DNA of 7,517 bases from Pseudomonadota bacterium. GTDB lineage: Bacteria; Pseudomonadota; Gammaproteobacteria; Xanthomonadales; Xanthomonadaceae. The stretch lies in NCBI GenBank assembly GCA_023438325.1, contig JAEXRB010000084.1:1-7517 (forward strand), written 5' to 3'. Made by a program: the position numbers and the translations under genes. The notes beneath the pieces were generated by a model. The model saw nothing but the letters and a program-made list of their open reading frames with translations. It searched no databases and was not told the origin of the DNA. Positions 1-5,864 of the stretch are shown here, piece by piece (the stretch's first letter is position 1; each line of letters opens with the position of its first letter).

Positions 1-506
1 GCGTACTCGTGGGCGCAGCGATGGGTTCGGAAACCACGGCCGCCGCTACCGGCGCGGTCGGCGTGCTGCGACGCGACTCAATGGCGATGAAGCCTTTCTG
101 CGGCTACAACTACGGCGACTACTTCGCGCACTGGCTCTCGTTCGACAAACCCGATGCCAAGCTGCCGAAAATCTTCCACGTCAACTGGTTCCGCAAGGGC
201 GCCGACGGCAAGTTCCTGTGGCCTGGCTTCGGCGACAACCTGCGCGTGCTCGAATGGATCATCGCGCGCTGCACCGGCAAGATCGGCGCACAGGAAACGC
301 CCATCGGCCTGCTGCCACGTGCGGGCGACCTGGATACCGAAGGGCTGGATCTTTCCGATGCCGCGCTGAACGAACTGCTGCACATCGACATCCCAGGCTG
401 GCGCAGCGAAATCGCCGATACCGGCGTTTATCTGGATTCGTTCGCAGAACGCACCCCGGCCCGATTGCGCGAGGAGCAGCAGCGCGTGGCGGCAGCGCTG
501 GAATAA
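1..506 (+). CDS. pckG: Phosphoenolpyruvate carboxykinase (GTP), C-terminal part
   Basis: This is the last 167 residues of a GTP-dependent PEP carboxykinase, read in the frame that begins at base 3; the gene starts outside the window. The enzyme converts oxaloacetate plus GTP to PEP, CO2 and GDP in the cytosol, the entry step of gluconeogenesis from TCA-cycle carbon. The fragment opens with VLVGAAMGSETTAAATG, followed by MKPFCGYNYGDYFAHWLS, KLPKIFHVNWFRK and GKFLWPGFGDN. From memory these align with the end of animal cytosolic PCK1, including the phenylalanines that sandwich guanine (in NWFRK and KFLWPGF) and the Asn of GFGDN. The ATP-dependent family (PckA) is unrelated in sequence here. The frame ends in a TAA at 504-506. 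It converges with folE, with only 27 bases between the two stop codons. The family and its GTP specificity are confident; regulation cannot be seen because the promoter is outside. Confidence 0.95.
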   Translation, partial: VLVGAAMGSETTAAATGAVGVLRRDSMAMKPFCGYNYGDYFAHWLSFDKPDAKLPKIFHVNWFRKGADGKFLWPGFGDNLRVLEWIIARCTGKIGAQETPIGLLPRAGDLDTEGLDLSDAALNELLHIDIPGWRSEIADTGVYLDSFAERTPARLREEQQRVAAALE

Positions 507-514
507 TGCCGGAA

Positions 515-552
515 GGGCGGGTGACAGCAGCGATCAGCCGCTGCGCCCGCCC
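515..552. terminator. GC-rich hairpin at the pckG/folE convergent junction
   Basis: An outer stem pairs GGGCGGG (515-521) with CCCGCCC (546-552). An inner stem pairs GCAGCG (527-532) with CGCTGC (539-544) around a six-base loop. The stems are separated by a 5-base against 1-base asymmetric bulge. It lies 8 bases after the pckG stop and covers the folE stop codon (534-536) and the last folE codons. The position between convergent genes suggests a shared transcript end. No run of T follows on either strand, so it is not a textbook intrinsic terminator. It may instead be a 3'-end stabilising hairpin, or chance pairing in GC-rich DNA. Confidence 0.35.
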
Positions 553-1130
553 CGGATCAACTGCATGAACTCGGCCCGCGTGCGTGCATCCTCGCGGAAA
601 TCGCCGAGCATCTGGCTGGTGATCATGCTGACGCCGCGCTTGTGCACACCGCGCGTGGTCATGCACTGGTGCACGGCCTCGATCACCACCGCCACGCCAC
701 GCGGCTTGAGCACATCGTCGATGCAATGGGCGATCTGCGCGTTGAGCTTTTCCTGCACCTGAAAGCGGCGCGCGAAGCCTTCCACCACACGTGCCAGCTT
801 GCTGATGCCCACCACTTTGTTGGTCGGCAGATACCCCACATGAGCGCGACCGATGATGGGCGCCATGTGATGTTCGCAATGGCTTTCAAATTCGATGTCG
901 CGCAGGACGATCATCTCGTCGTAGCCGGCCACTTCCTCGAAAGTGCGACGCAGGTATTCGGCCGGTTCCACGGCATAGCCGGAAAACCAATCGCGATAGG
1001 CCTTGGCCACGCGCTTGGGTGTATCGATCAAGCCTTCGCGTGACGGGTCTTCGCCCGCCCACCGCAACAGCGTGCGAACCGCGGCTTCAGCGGCAGCCTG
1101 ATCGACCGGCGCATCGTCTTTATGACTCAT
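534..1130 (-). CDS. folE: GTP cyclohydrolase I
   Basis: A 198-residue GTP cyclohydrolase I, close to the family's usual length of about 190-220. It converts GTP to 7,8-dihydroneopterin triphosphate, the first step to tetrahydrofolate and also used for queuosine-type deazapurines. It forms a cytosolic toroidal decamer in known members. The zinc ligands are visible as Cys85 and His88 in ESHCEHHMAP and Cys156 in HQCMTTRG. Other family signatures are DTPKRVAKAY (residues 36-45) and GISKLARVVEGFARR (108-122). The reading frame stays open upstream to base 1247, but that stretch overlaps mlaA and has no family similarity. The ATG at 1130 is preceded by a strong Shine-Dalgarno sequence and was chosen. 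It starts 23 bases after the mlaA stop, so it may ride on the mla transcript. No key residue is missing. Confidence 0.97.
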   Translation of the reverse strand: MSHKDDAPVDQAAAEAAVRTLLRWAGEDPSREGLIDTPKRVAKAYRDWFSGYAVEPAEYLRRTFEEVAGYDEMIVLRDIEFESHCEHHMAPIIGRAHVGYLPTNKVVGISKLARVVEGFARRFQVQEKLNAQIAHCIDDVLKPRGVAVVIEAVHQCMTTRGVHKRGVSMITSQMLGDFREDARTRAEFMQLIRGGRSG

Positions 1131-1134
1131 AACA

Positions 1135-1144
1135 TTCCTCTCCC
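1135..1144 (-). promoter_or_regulatory. Ribosome binding site of folE
   Basis: The minus strand reads GGGAGAGGAA here, with AGGA ending 5 bases before the ATG at 1130. It is among the clearest Shine-Dalgarno sequences in the window. It settles the folE start in favour of 1130 over in-frame upstream starts inside mlaA. It lies wholly in the 23-base gap between mlaA and folE, leaving no room there for a full separate promoter. Confidence 0.8.
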
Positions 1145-1153
1145 GGCTGCGAC

Positions 1154-1972
1154 TCAACGCCGCAGCGTGTCGAAATCCGGCACTTCGAACTCGTAGTCTG
1201 GCAGCAGATAGTCGGGCATCTCTTCGCTGCAATCCACGATCTGGCAACGGCGACGCTGCAGATAGGCATCACGCACCAGCAGATACGGATCGCTGGCGCC
1301 CTGCATGAAGGATTCGAACGGCAGCACCGAAGCGCGTGCATCCACGCCATAGAGAATGCTGACTTCCGCACCCTCACGCCGTGCCAGCCAACTGATCGGG
1401 CTGACCGTCGCACTGACGCCCTTGCCCCAACCATCGCGCACCGTGCCCGGCCCGAAAATCGGCAGCACTAGATAACGCGAATCCTGCCAGCCCCATTGCG
1501 CGAGCGTCTGGCCGAAATCGCGTTGGCGCAGCGGAATGCCCGCTTCGGTTGCCGGGTCGAGAATGCCCGCCAGCCCAAGCGTGGCATTCATCAGGAACCG
1601 TCCGAATGCGGTACCGGCCTGTCCGGGATGGCCTTGCAGCAACAGATTCACGGCCGACACCGGTTGTTGCAGATTGCCGAAGAAATTGGAAACACCCTTG
1701 CGCACCACGCGCGGCGTGACGGTGGCATAGCCTTTTGCGACCGGGCGCAAAAGGGCGCTGTCGAGCACGTGATTGAAGGCGTACATCTTGCGGTTGAAGC
1801 CTTCCCACGGATCCTGCGACGAGGCCACGTGTGCCTGTGCCGCATCCGATTCCGCTACCGCCGCCGCGCCTGCCGCGGCATCGTCCGCGGCCAACGGACG
1901 CGCGTTCTTGCCAGCGCAGGCGGCCAGCACCAGCAACAACGCCAACATCAGGATGCGTGCAAACGGATTCAT
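1154..1972 (-). CDS. mlaA: MlaA (VacJ) outer-membrane phospholipid-transport lipoprotein
   Basis: A 272-residue lipoprotein of the MlaA/VacJ family. In E. coli, MlaA sits in the inner leaflet of the outer membrane with a porin, removes mislocalised phospholipid from the outer leaflet and passes it to MlaC. The first 19 residues form a lipoprotein signal with lipobox LAAC (Cys19). Residue +2 is Ala, not Asp, consistent with sorting to the outer membrane. An Ala-rich linker (about residues 28-50) precedes the conserved core: DPWEGFNR (54-61), GRFLMNATLGLAGILDPA (124-141), DFGQTLAQWG (152-161) and YLVLPIFGPGTVRD (167-180). The usual Gly-Pro-Tyr before LVLP is Ser-Arg-Tyr here. Two cysteines (243 and 248) near the C terminus could form a disulfide in the periplasm. 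The C-terminal tail is acidic. Its ATG overlaps the mlaB stop as ATGA, indicating translational coupling. Confidence 0.96.
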   Translation of the reverse strand: MNPFARILMLALLLVLAACAGKNARPLAADDAAAGAAAVAESDAAQAHVASSQDPWEGFNRKMYAFNHVLDSALLRPVAKGYATVTPRVVRKGVSNFFGNLQQPVSAVNLLLQGHPGQAGTAFGRFLMNATLGLAGILDPATEAGIPLRQRDFGQTLAQWGWQDSRYLVLPIFGPGTVRDGWGKGVSATVSPISWLARREGAEVSILYGVDARASVLPFESFMQGASDPYLLVRDAYLQRRRCQIVDCSEEMPDYLLPDYEFEVPDFDTLRR

Positions 1973-2259
1973 GCTTCAGCCTTTCCCGAATCATCCAGAC
2001 GGTGTGCCCGACATAGCGCACGATAGCGCGCAGCACCTTCGCCGCGCACCGCCGCCGGCACCAGACCCAGAGCCGATTGCCGTGCCCGCACCCAATGCAG
2101 CAGCGAGACGCCGGCACTGTCGATGTCCTGCACATGGGAAAGGTCGAAGGCGCGAATCGCCGCCGGCTGCTCCGCGCACTGGCGAAACAACGCGGCGACA
2201 GTGGCCAGTGTGACCTGCTCGGGCAATACCCAGTCGCCGTTTGTCGCAACGTCGGTCAT
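1969..2259 (-). CDS. mlaB: MlaB STAS-domain subunit of the Mla transporter
   Basis: A 96-residue single STAS-domain protein, the expected size for MlaB. In E. coli, MlaB binds the MlaF ATPase on the cytoplasmic face and is needed for stability and activity of the MlaFEDB complex. The STAS signature is FDLSHVQDIDSAGVSLLHW (residues 38-56). Ser48 lies at the position of the conserved Ser/Thr at the start of the STAS helix, Thr52 in E. coli MlaB. The frame is open further upstream into mlaC. The ATG at 2259 was chosen because it overlaps the mlaC stop as ATGA and gives a normal N terminus. The stop in turn overlaps the mlaA start as ATGA, so mlaC, mlaB and mlaA are a chain of coupled genes. The STAS family is divergent, so the identification rests partly on its position between mlaC and mlaA. 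Confidence 0.92.
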   Translation of the reverse strand: MTDVATNGDWVLPEQVTLATVAALFRQCAEQPAAIRAFDLSHVQDIDSAGVSLLHWVRARQSALGLVPAAVRGEGAARYRALCRAHRLDDSGKAEA

Positions 2260-2864
2260 TGCCCACCCTGCAACTGGATTTCGCCACTGCGCAGGGCCTG
2301 GATCACCTCGTCCAGGCTGCGCGTGCGCAATTGCTCGTCGAACTGGTTGCGGTAGGTCTGCACGTAGGAAATGCCTTCGACAATCACGTCGAACACCAGC
2401 CAATCCTCGCCTTTCCTGCGGAACATGTAATCCACCTGCACCGGTTCGCCGGCACGACGCACGATGCGGCTCGCCACGCGCATCATCTGGCCGTCGCGCA
2501 TCGGCGTGCTGGCAGCGATCTTCACCTCCGTACCCGGATCGATGTCCAGCAGGGCATCGGCGTATCGGCGCAACAGGCTGTCGGTGAGCGCATCGGCAAA
2601 CCCGTTGATCTGCTCAGGCGTTGCTCCACGCGCATGCCGCGCCAACACCAGTTGTGCGGCATAAGGGCGATCCATCACGTCGTTGAGCTGGGATTTCACG
2701 AACTCGCGCAATTTGGCTGGATCAGCCCGGAATACCTCGCGCTGGGTTCCGATGGCATCCAGCACTGCATGAGTGCGCTCGGTCACGATGGTGGCCGGCT
2801 CGGTGGCGCCGACCAGCGTTGCGGCCGATGCCAGAAACAGCGCGAACAGGGTACGCATGAACAT
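2256..2864 (-). CDS. mlaC: MlaC periplasmic phospholipid-binding protein
   Basis: A 202-residue MlaC, the soluble periplasmic shuttle that carries phospholipid between MlaA at the outer membrane and MlaD at the inner membrane. A Sec signal peptide covers about residues 1-20, with probable cleavage after VGA and a mature start at TEPA. The mature protein shows the family's helical N-terminal half (FVKSQLNDVMDRPYAAQLVL, residues 55-74). The conserved C-terminal half includes VDYMFRRKGEDWLVFDVIV (144-162), then EGISYVQTYRNQF (163-175). Two start codons lie six bases apart. ATG 2864 has GAGG six bases upstream, whereas ATG 2858 would be 12 bases from it, so 2864 was chosen. It lies 25 bases after mlaD and overlaps mlaB by four bases. 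The length is close to that of E. coli MlaC (211). Confidence 0.96.
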   Translation of the reverse strand: MFMRTLFALFLASAATLVGATEPATIVTERTHAVLDAIGTQREVFRADPAKLREFVKSQLNDVMDRPYAAQLVLARHARGATPEQINGFADALTDSLLRRYADALLDIDPGTEVKIAASTPMRDGQMMRVASRIVRRAGEPVQVDYMFRRKGEDWLVFDVIVEGISYVQTYRNQFDEQLRTRSLDEVIQALRSGEIQLQGGQ

Positions 2865-2870
2865 GGGAGG

Positions 2871-2874
2871 CCTC
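2871..2874 (-). promoter_or_regulatory. Ribosome binding site deciding the mlaC start
   Basis: The minus strand reads GAGG, six bases before ATG 2864 and twelve before the alternative ATG 2858. The spacing favours the first start. The site lies in the 25-base mlaD-mlaC gap. Confidence 0.6.
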
Positions 2875-2889
2875 GTTGTTATTGGTTAT

Positions 2890-3381
2890 TCAGCGCGAGC
2901 GCGCCGGGTCGGAAGCATTGTCAGCGTCGCCGGAACCTGCGTTGAACAGTAACTTCCCGACCAACTGCTCCAATACCACCGCCGGCTGGGTCAGAAGGAT
3001 TTCATCGCCATCCTTGAGCGACTCTGGATCACCACCCGGCGACAGGCCGATATAGCGTTCGCCCAGCAGGCCGCTGGTGAAAATCGCCGCGCCCGTATCC
3101 GCCGGCAATTCACCGATCGCGTGCGACAGGCGCAGCGTGACCCTTGCATCGAAGTTTTCGTCCAGCACGATGGTTTCGATCTCGCCCACCTTCACGCCCG
3201 CGATCTTCACCGGCGCGCGCGCCTTCAAATCCCCCGCGTTGGTGAAATTGGCCGTGACGCGATAGGAACTGCCACCGAGGCGATCGCCGGAATTGGTCGA
3301 GGCAAACGCCAGCGCCAACGCACAGGCAAAGCCCATCAGGATGAACCCGCCCACGCTCCATTCGGTTTTGGGACTAGCCAT
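2890..3381 (-). CDS. mlaD: MlaD MCE-domain subunit of the Mla transporter
   Basis: A 163-residue single-MCE-domain protein anchored in the inner membrane and exposed to the periplasm. MlaD forms a hexameric ring above MlaE that binds phospholipid and exchanges it with MlaC. One transmembrane helix spans about residues 9-27 (VGGFILMGFACALALAFAS). The MCE domain runs from about 39 to 115 with YRVTANFTNAGDLKARAPVK, then IAGVKVGEI, and the pore-loop segment TSGLLGERYIGL (102-113). The C-terminal helix VVLEQLVGKLLF (135-146) matches the helix that lines the pore in E. coli MlaD. The tail after it is shorter than in E. coli (163 against 183 residues in total). The ATG at 3381 has GGAG seven bases upstream. 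It lies 12 bases after mlaE and 25 before mlaC. Confidence 0.96.
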   Translation of the reverse strand: MASPKTEWSVGGFILMGFACALALAFASTNSGDRLGGSSYRVTANFTNAGDLKARAPVKIAGVKVGEIETIVLDENFDARVTLRLSHAIGELPADTGAAIFTSGLLGERYIGLSPGGDPESLKDGDEILLTQPAVVLEQLVGKLLFNAGSGDADNASDPARSR

Positions 3382-3393
3382 GCTTGTTCTCCA

Positions 3394-4146
3394 TCAATAC
3401 AGCGTCGCGCTGAGCAGGAAATCCAGAAACAGCACCATCAACGAGCCATACACCACCGATTGCGTGGTGGCCACCGAGGTGCCTTCGGGCGTGGGTTTGG
3501 CGTGATAGCCCACGTAGGTGGCGATCAATGCGCAGAACACGCCGAACACGGTGGCCTTGACGAAAGCCTGTCCGTAGTCTTCATGAAAATCCACGCTCGA
3601 CTGCAGCGAGGCCCAGAAATAACCCGGATCCACACCCAGCAGATATTCGGCCTGAAACCAGCCGGCCACGATCGAAAAACAGATGAACACCGCTGCCAGC
3701 AGCGGCACGCTGATGACCGCCGCGAGAAAGCGCGGCACCACCACCTTGCCGATCGGATCGATCGCCATCATCGACAGCGAGGTGATCTGATCGGTAGCGC
3801 GCATCAGGCCCAGTTCTGCCGCCATTGCAGAACCGGCACGGCCGCAGAACAGGATCGCAGTGAGCACCGGCCCCAACTCGCGGAACACGGTGAGCGAAAG
3901 CATCGTGCCCAGTGCATTGCCGGCACCGAAGGTGACCAGGGTGCGATAGCCCTGCAGGGTCATCACCAGCCCGACGAAAGCGCCGCCTACCGCGATGATC
4001 GGCACCGAACGTGCACCGATGACGTAGATCTGCCGCACCGTGTCGCGCAACTGCGGGCGCGTCAGGCGGATCGCACCGAGGATGCGGAACAGGAACAAAC
4101 CGAACCGGCCCAGTGCGGCGAGGCTTTCGAGCAGACGATCAAGCAT
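3394..4146 (-). CDS. mlaE: MlaE permease subunit of the Mla ABC transporter
   Basis: A 250-residue integral inner-membrane permease (E. coli MlaE is 260), pairing as a dimer with MlaF and carrying MlaD on its periplasmic side. An amphipathic N-terminal helix (about 1-25) is followed by hydrophobic segments near 45-65, 80-105, 137-163, 196-214 and 232-248. The family block FRELGPVLTAILFCGRAGSA (88-107) continues into MAAELG (108-113), and AIDPI (128-132) follows. These are the regions that contact the ATPase in this family. The frame is open upstream to base 4239, but that stretch lies inside mlaF and has no family similarity. ATG 4146 gives MLDRLLESLAALGR, a normal MlaE N terminus, and overlaps the mlaF stop by eight bases (ATGCTTGA). 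The overlap suggests translational coupling to mlaF. No unusual residues were noticed. Confidence 0.97.
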   Translation of the reverse strand: MLDRLLESLAALGRFGLFLFRILGAIRLTRPQLRDTVRQIYVIGARSVPIIAVGGAFVGLVMTLQGYRTLVTFGAGNALGTMLSLTVFRELGPVLTAILFCGRAGSAMAAELGLMRATDQITSLSMMAIDPIGKVVVPRFLAAVISVPLLAAVFICFSIVAGWFQAEYLLGVDPGYFWASLQSSVDFHEDYGQAFVKATVFGVFCALIATYVGYHAKPTPEGTSVATTQSVVYGSLMVLFLDFLLSATLY

Positions 4147-4936
4147 GGGCCGCCGCCTTCGTTGCGCGGTAATCAAAGCCGATGGGGCCGTCCGGCGTGC
4201 CATCCATGAACTGGCGCACGAGTGGATCGTCGCTGGCATCCAGCTCTGCCGGCGTGCCGGCGAACACGATGCCGCGATTGGCCACGATCAATACCTGATC
4301 GGAAATCGCCATCACCTCGCGCACGTTGTGGGTGATGACCAGGCTCGTCATGCCAAGCGCATCGTTGAGGCGACGAATGAGGTTCACGATGACACCGCAG
4401 GCAATCGGATCAAGGCCGGTCAGGGGCTCGTCGTAGAGCATCAGTGGCGGATCGGTGACCACCGCACGCGCCAGTGCCACGCGCCGCGCCATGCCGCCGG
4501 AAAGCTCGTTGGTTTCCAGCGCACCGGCTTCACCCAGACCCACCGCAGCCAGCTTCATGCGTACCAGTTCGCCGATCAGTTCTTCCGGCAAATCCGTATG
4601 CGTGCGCAAGGGCAGTGCGACGTTCTCGAACACATCCAGATCGCTCAGCAGGCCGTTGCCCTGCAACATCACACCCATGTGCCGACGCAACGCGAACAGA
4701 CTGCGCACGCTGGGGCGCGGCAGCGATGCTTCCAATACCGTGATACGACCTTCCGATGGATCCAGCTCGCCCACCACGGCATTGAGCAAGGTGGACTTGC
4801 CCGCACCGGAAGGCCCGAGCACGGCGGTCACGCTGCCACGCGGCAGCGTGAAGCTCACGTCCGACAGGATCGTGCGTGCGCCGCGACGCAAGGTCACGCG
4901 CTCGAAAGCAACGGCAGGCGGTTGGGATCGGGACAT
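4139..4936 (-). CDS. mlaF: MlaF ATPase subunit of the Mla ABC transporter
   Basis: A 265-residue ABC ATPase that powers phospholipid movement through MlaE and MlaD. All nucleotide-binding motifs are intact: Walker A GPSGAGKS (41-48), Q-loop Gln92 (LQGNGL), signature LSGGM (145-149), Walker B LMLYDE with catalytic Glu170, D-loop GLDP (174-177) and switch His203 (ITHN). The C-terminal extension VRQFMDGTPDGPIGFDYRA (240-258) is typical of MlaF; in E. coli this tail clasps the neighbouring subunit and MlaB. The frame also has a TTG at 4960, but ATG 4936 was chosen. It gives the usual short N terminus before the first strand, and the TTG would sit almost at the predicted transcript start. No clear Shine-Dalgarno precedes the ATG. 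It is the first gene of the mla operon, 85 bases downstream of the class IV enzyme. Confidence 0.96.
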   Translation of the reverse strand: MSRSQPPAVAFERVTLRRGARTILSDVSFTLPRGSVTAVLGPSGAGKSTLLNAVVGELDPSEGRITVLEASLPRPSVRSLFALRRHMGVMLQGNGLLSDLDVFENVALPLRTHTDLPEELIGELVRMKLAAVGLGEAGALETNELSGGMARRVALARAVVTDPPLMLYDEPLTGLDPIACGVIVNLIRRLNDALGMTSLVITHNVREVMAISDQVLIVANRGIVFAGTPAELDASDDPLVRQFMDGTPDGPIGFDYRATKAAAHA

Positions 4937-4967
4937 CGCGGACGAGGCGCACTGCGACAAGGCGGTC

Positions 4968-4988
4968 GGCGATTATCGCCGTGACGGC
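4968..4988 (-). promoter_or_regulatory. Candidate mla operon promoter with two adjoining palindromes
   Basis: In the 85-base gap before mlaF the minus strand reads GATAAT (4972-4977), one base from the sigma-70 -10 consensus. It would start transcription near 4965, about 30 bases before the mlaF ATG. No good -35 hexamer is seen at 16-18 bases spacing. The -10-like box is inside a perfect dyad, GGCGATTATCGCC (4968-4980). A second dyad, GCCGTGACGGC (4978-4988), overlaps its edge. These could be a regulator site or merely small hairpins; no T-tract follows, so termination is less likely. The remaining gap sequence holds nothing else I can identify. Confidence 0.35.
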
Positions 4989-5021
4989 GCGGCGGCACCA
5001 GCCATCAGATTCGGGCGGGAT

Positions 5022-5864
5022 TCAGTCATCCGCCATCCGGATGGATTCGGCGGGAAGCAAGGCAAGGCACTGGCGGAGTTTGGCCGTGGCATTTTCCGAG
5101 CACCGGAGCGATCGATCATCCACGCTGCGGATCGGCCAGACACCACCGCTGTGGCAACAAAAACCACCATCGAAACCGGCAATATCGTCCAGCGTGACCG
5201 GTTGCGAACGCACGTATCGGCCACTATTTGCAAACGCCTCGGACAACAGCTGCTTCGTGACGCCATCAAGCTGTGGCGCCTGCGGCCAGACCAGCGCATC
5301 GCGATCGAAAAACCCCGTATTGAAGGTGGTGCCCTCCGCCACGAAGCCATCCGCAGCCAGCAGCAGCGCATCGTCAAAGCCCTGTTCGCGCGCATGGCGG
5401 CGCAAATGCAGCAAATCAAATCCTCCCGCGTGCTTGATCTGCGGCAAGTAGCGCGCATGCACCACACTCATCAGCCGCACCGGCGCAACCATTTCCGGTG
5501 CGGGCGGATCGACCAGCATCAACACTTCGATCCGCGCCGGATCAGGCATGTGGCGTGCGGTGTAATTGGCCGCGCCCACGTTGATGCGCAACGAAGCATC
5601 CGTGCGACCTGCCAACACCTGATGCATCTGCACGCGCAGTGCCGGCACATCCAGCGCCGCTCCGAACAGCACACGCGTGGCGTGTTCCAACCGCGCCAGA
5701 TGCAGGTGCAAGCCACGCACCGCTCCGCCCCGCACCTGCATCGTGGTGAAGTGTCCGTAGCTGCTTCGGGCGAATCGAACCAGCGCCGCCGCATCGGCGG
5801 GCTGGCCATCGACGAAGGCGCGCGGGGTGCTCACCAGCTTCCGATGTTGGGCATCGACTGCCAT
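5022..5864 (-). CDS. Aminotransferase class IV (PLP fold-type IV) enzyme
   Basis: A 280-residue PLP enzyme of the group containing aminodeoxychorismate lyase (PabC), branched-chain aminotransferase and D-amino-acid aminotransferase. The N-terminal domain shows YGHFTTMQVRGG and HLHLARLEHA (residues 36-62). Lys144 in LPQIKHAGGFD is the probable PLP lysine. Glu177 in VAEGTTFNTGFF is the probable cofactor-pyridine contact. LDGVTKQLL (199-207) and GVWPIRSVDD (241-250) match the phosphate-binding and C-terminal blocks. Substrate cannot be told: the lysine context resembles PabC (IKHLNR), but the following residues differ, and no pabB is nearby. The start is uncertain. ATG 5864 overlaps the VOC gene by 34 bases with no clear Shine-Dalgarno. 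GTG 5834 overlaps it by four bases (GTGA), has GGAAG just upstream, and gives 270 residues, nearer PabC. folE in the same window makes a folate role tempting but unproven. Confidence 0.85.
   Translation of the reverse strand: MAVDAQHRKLVSTPRAFVDGQPADAAALVRFARSSYGHFTTMQVRGGAVRGLHLHLARLEHATRVLFGAALDVPALRVQMHQVLAGRTDASLRINVGAANYTARHMPDPARIEVLMLVDPPAPEMVAPVRLMSVVHARYLPQIKHAGGFDLLHLRRHAREQGFDDALLLAADGFVAEGTTFNTGFFDRDALVWPQAPQLDGVTKQLLSEAFANSGRYVRSQPVTLDDIAGFDGGFCCHSGGVWPIRSVDDRSLRCSENATAKLRQCLALLPAESIRMADD

Noticed and set aside
9..506. Reading the first plus-strand gene as a complete 165-residue protein starting at GTG 9
   Set aside because: The frame is open to the window edge and the sequence begins in the middle of a conserved PEP carboxykinase block, so it is a fragment cut by the window.
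1131..1247. A longer folE with 39 extra N-terminal residues
   Set aside because: The extra part overlaps mlaA coding sequence, is unlike GTP cyclohydrolase, and the strong ribosome site precedes ATG 1130.
2241..2945. A 234-codon open frame on the plus strand
   Set aside because: It is antisense to mlaC, which is well supported by its signal peptide, motifs and neighbours.
3121..4209. A 362-codon open frame on the plus strand
   Set aside because: It is antisense to mlaD, mlaE and the end of mlaF. Its product is full of His, Arg and Gln repeats with no hydrophobic core and no family motif.
4147..4239. A longer mlaE starting inside mlaF
   Set aside because: The extra 31 residues are Arg/Ser/Ala-rich and unlike MlaE. 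The start at 4146 gives a normal N terminus and an eight-base overlap.
4968..4988. The palindromes before mlaF as an intrinsic terminator of the class IV gene
   Set aside because: The stems are short with one-base centres, too tight for a normal loop, and no T-tract follows, so a terminator was not called.
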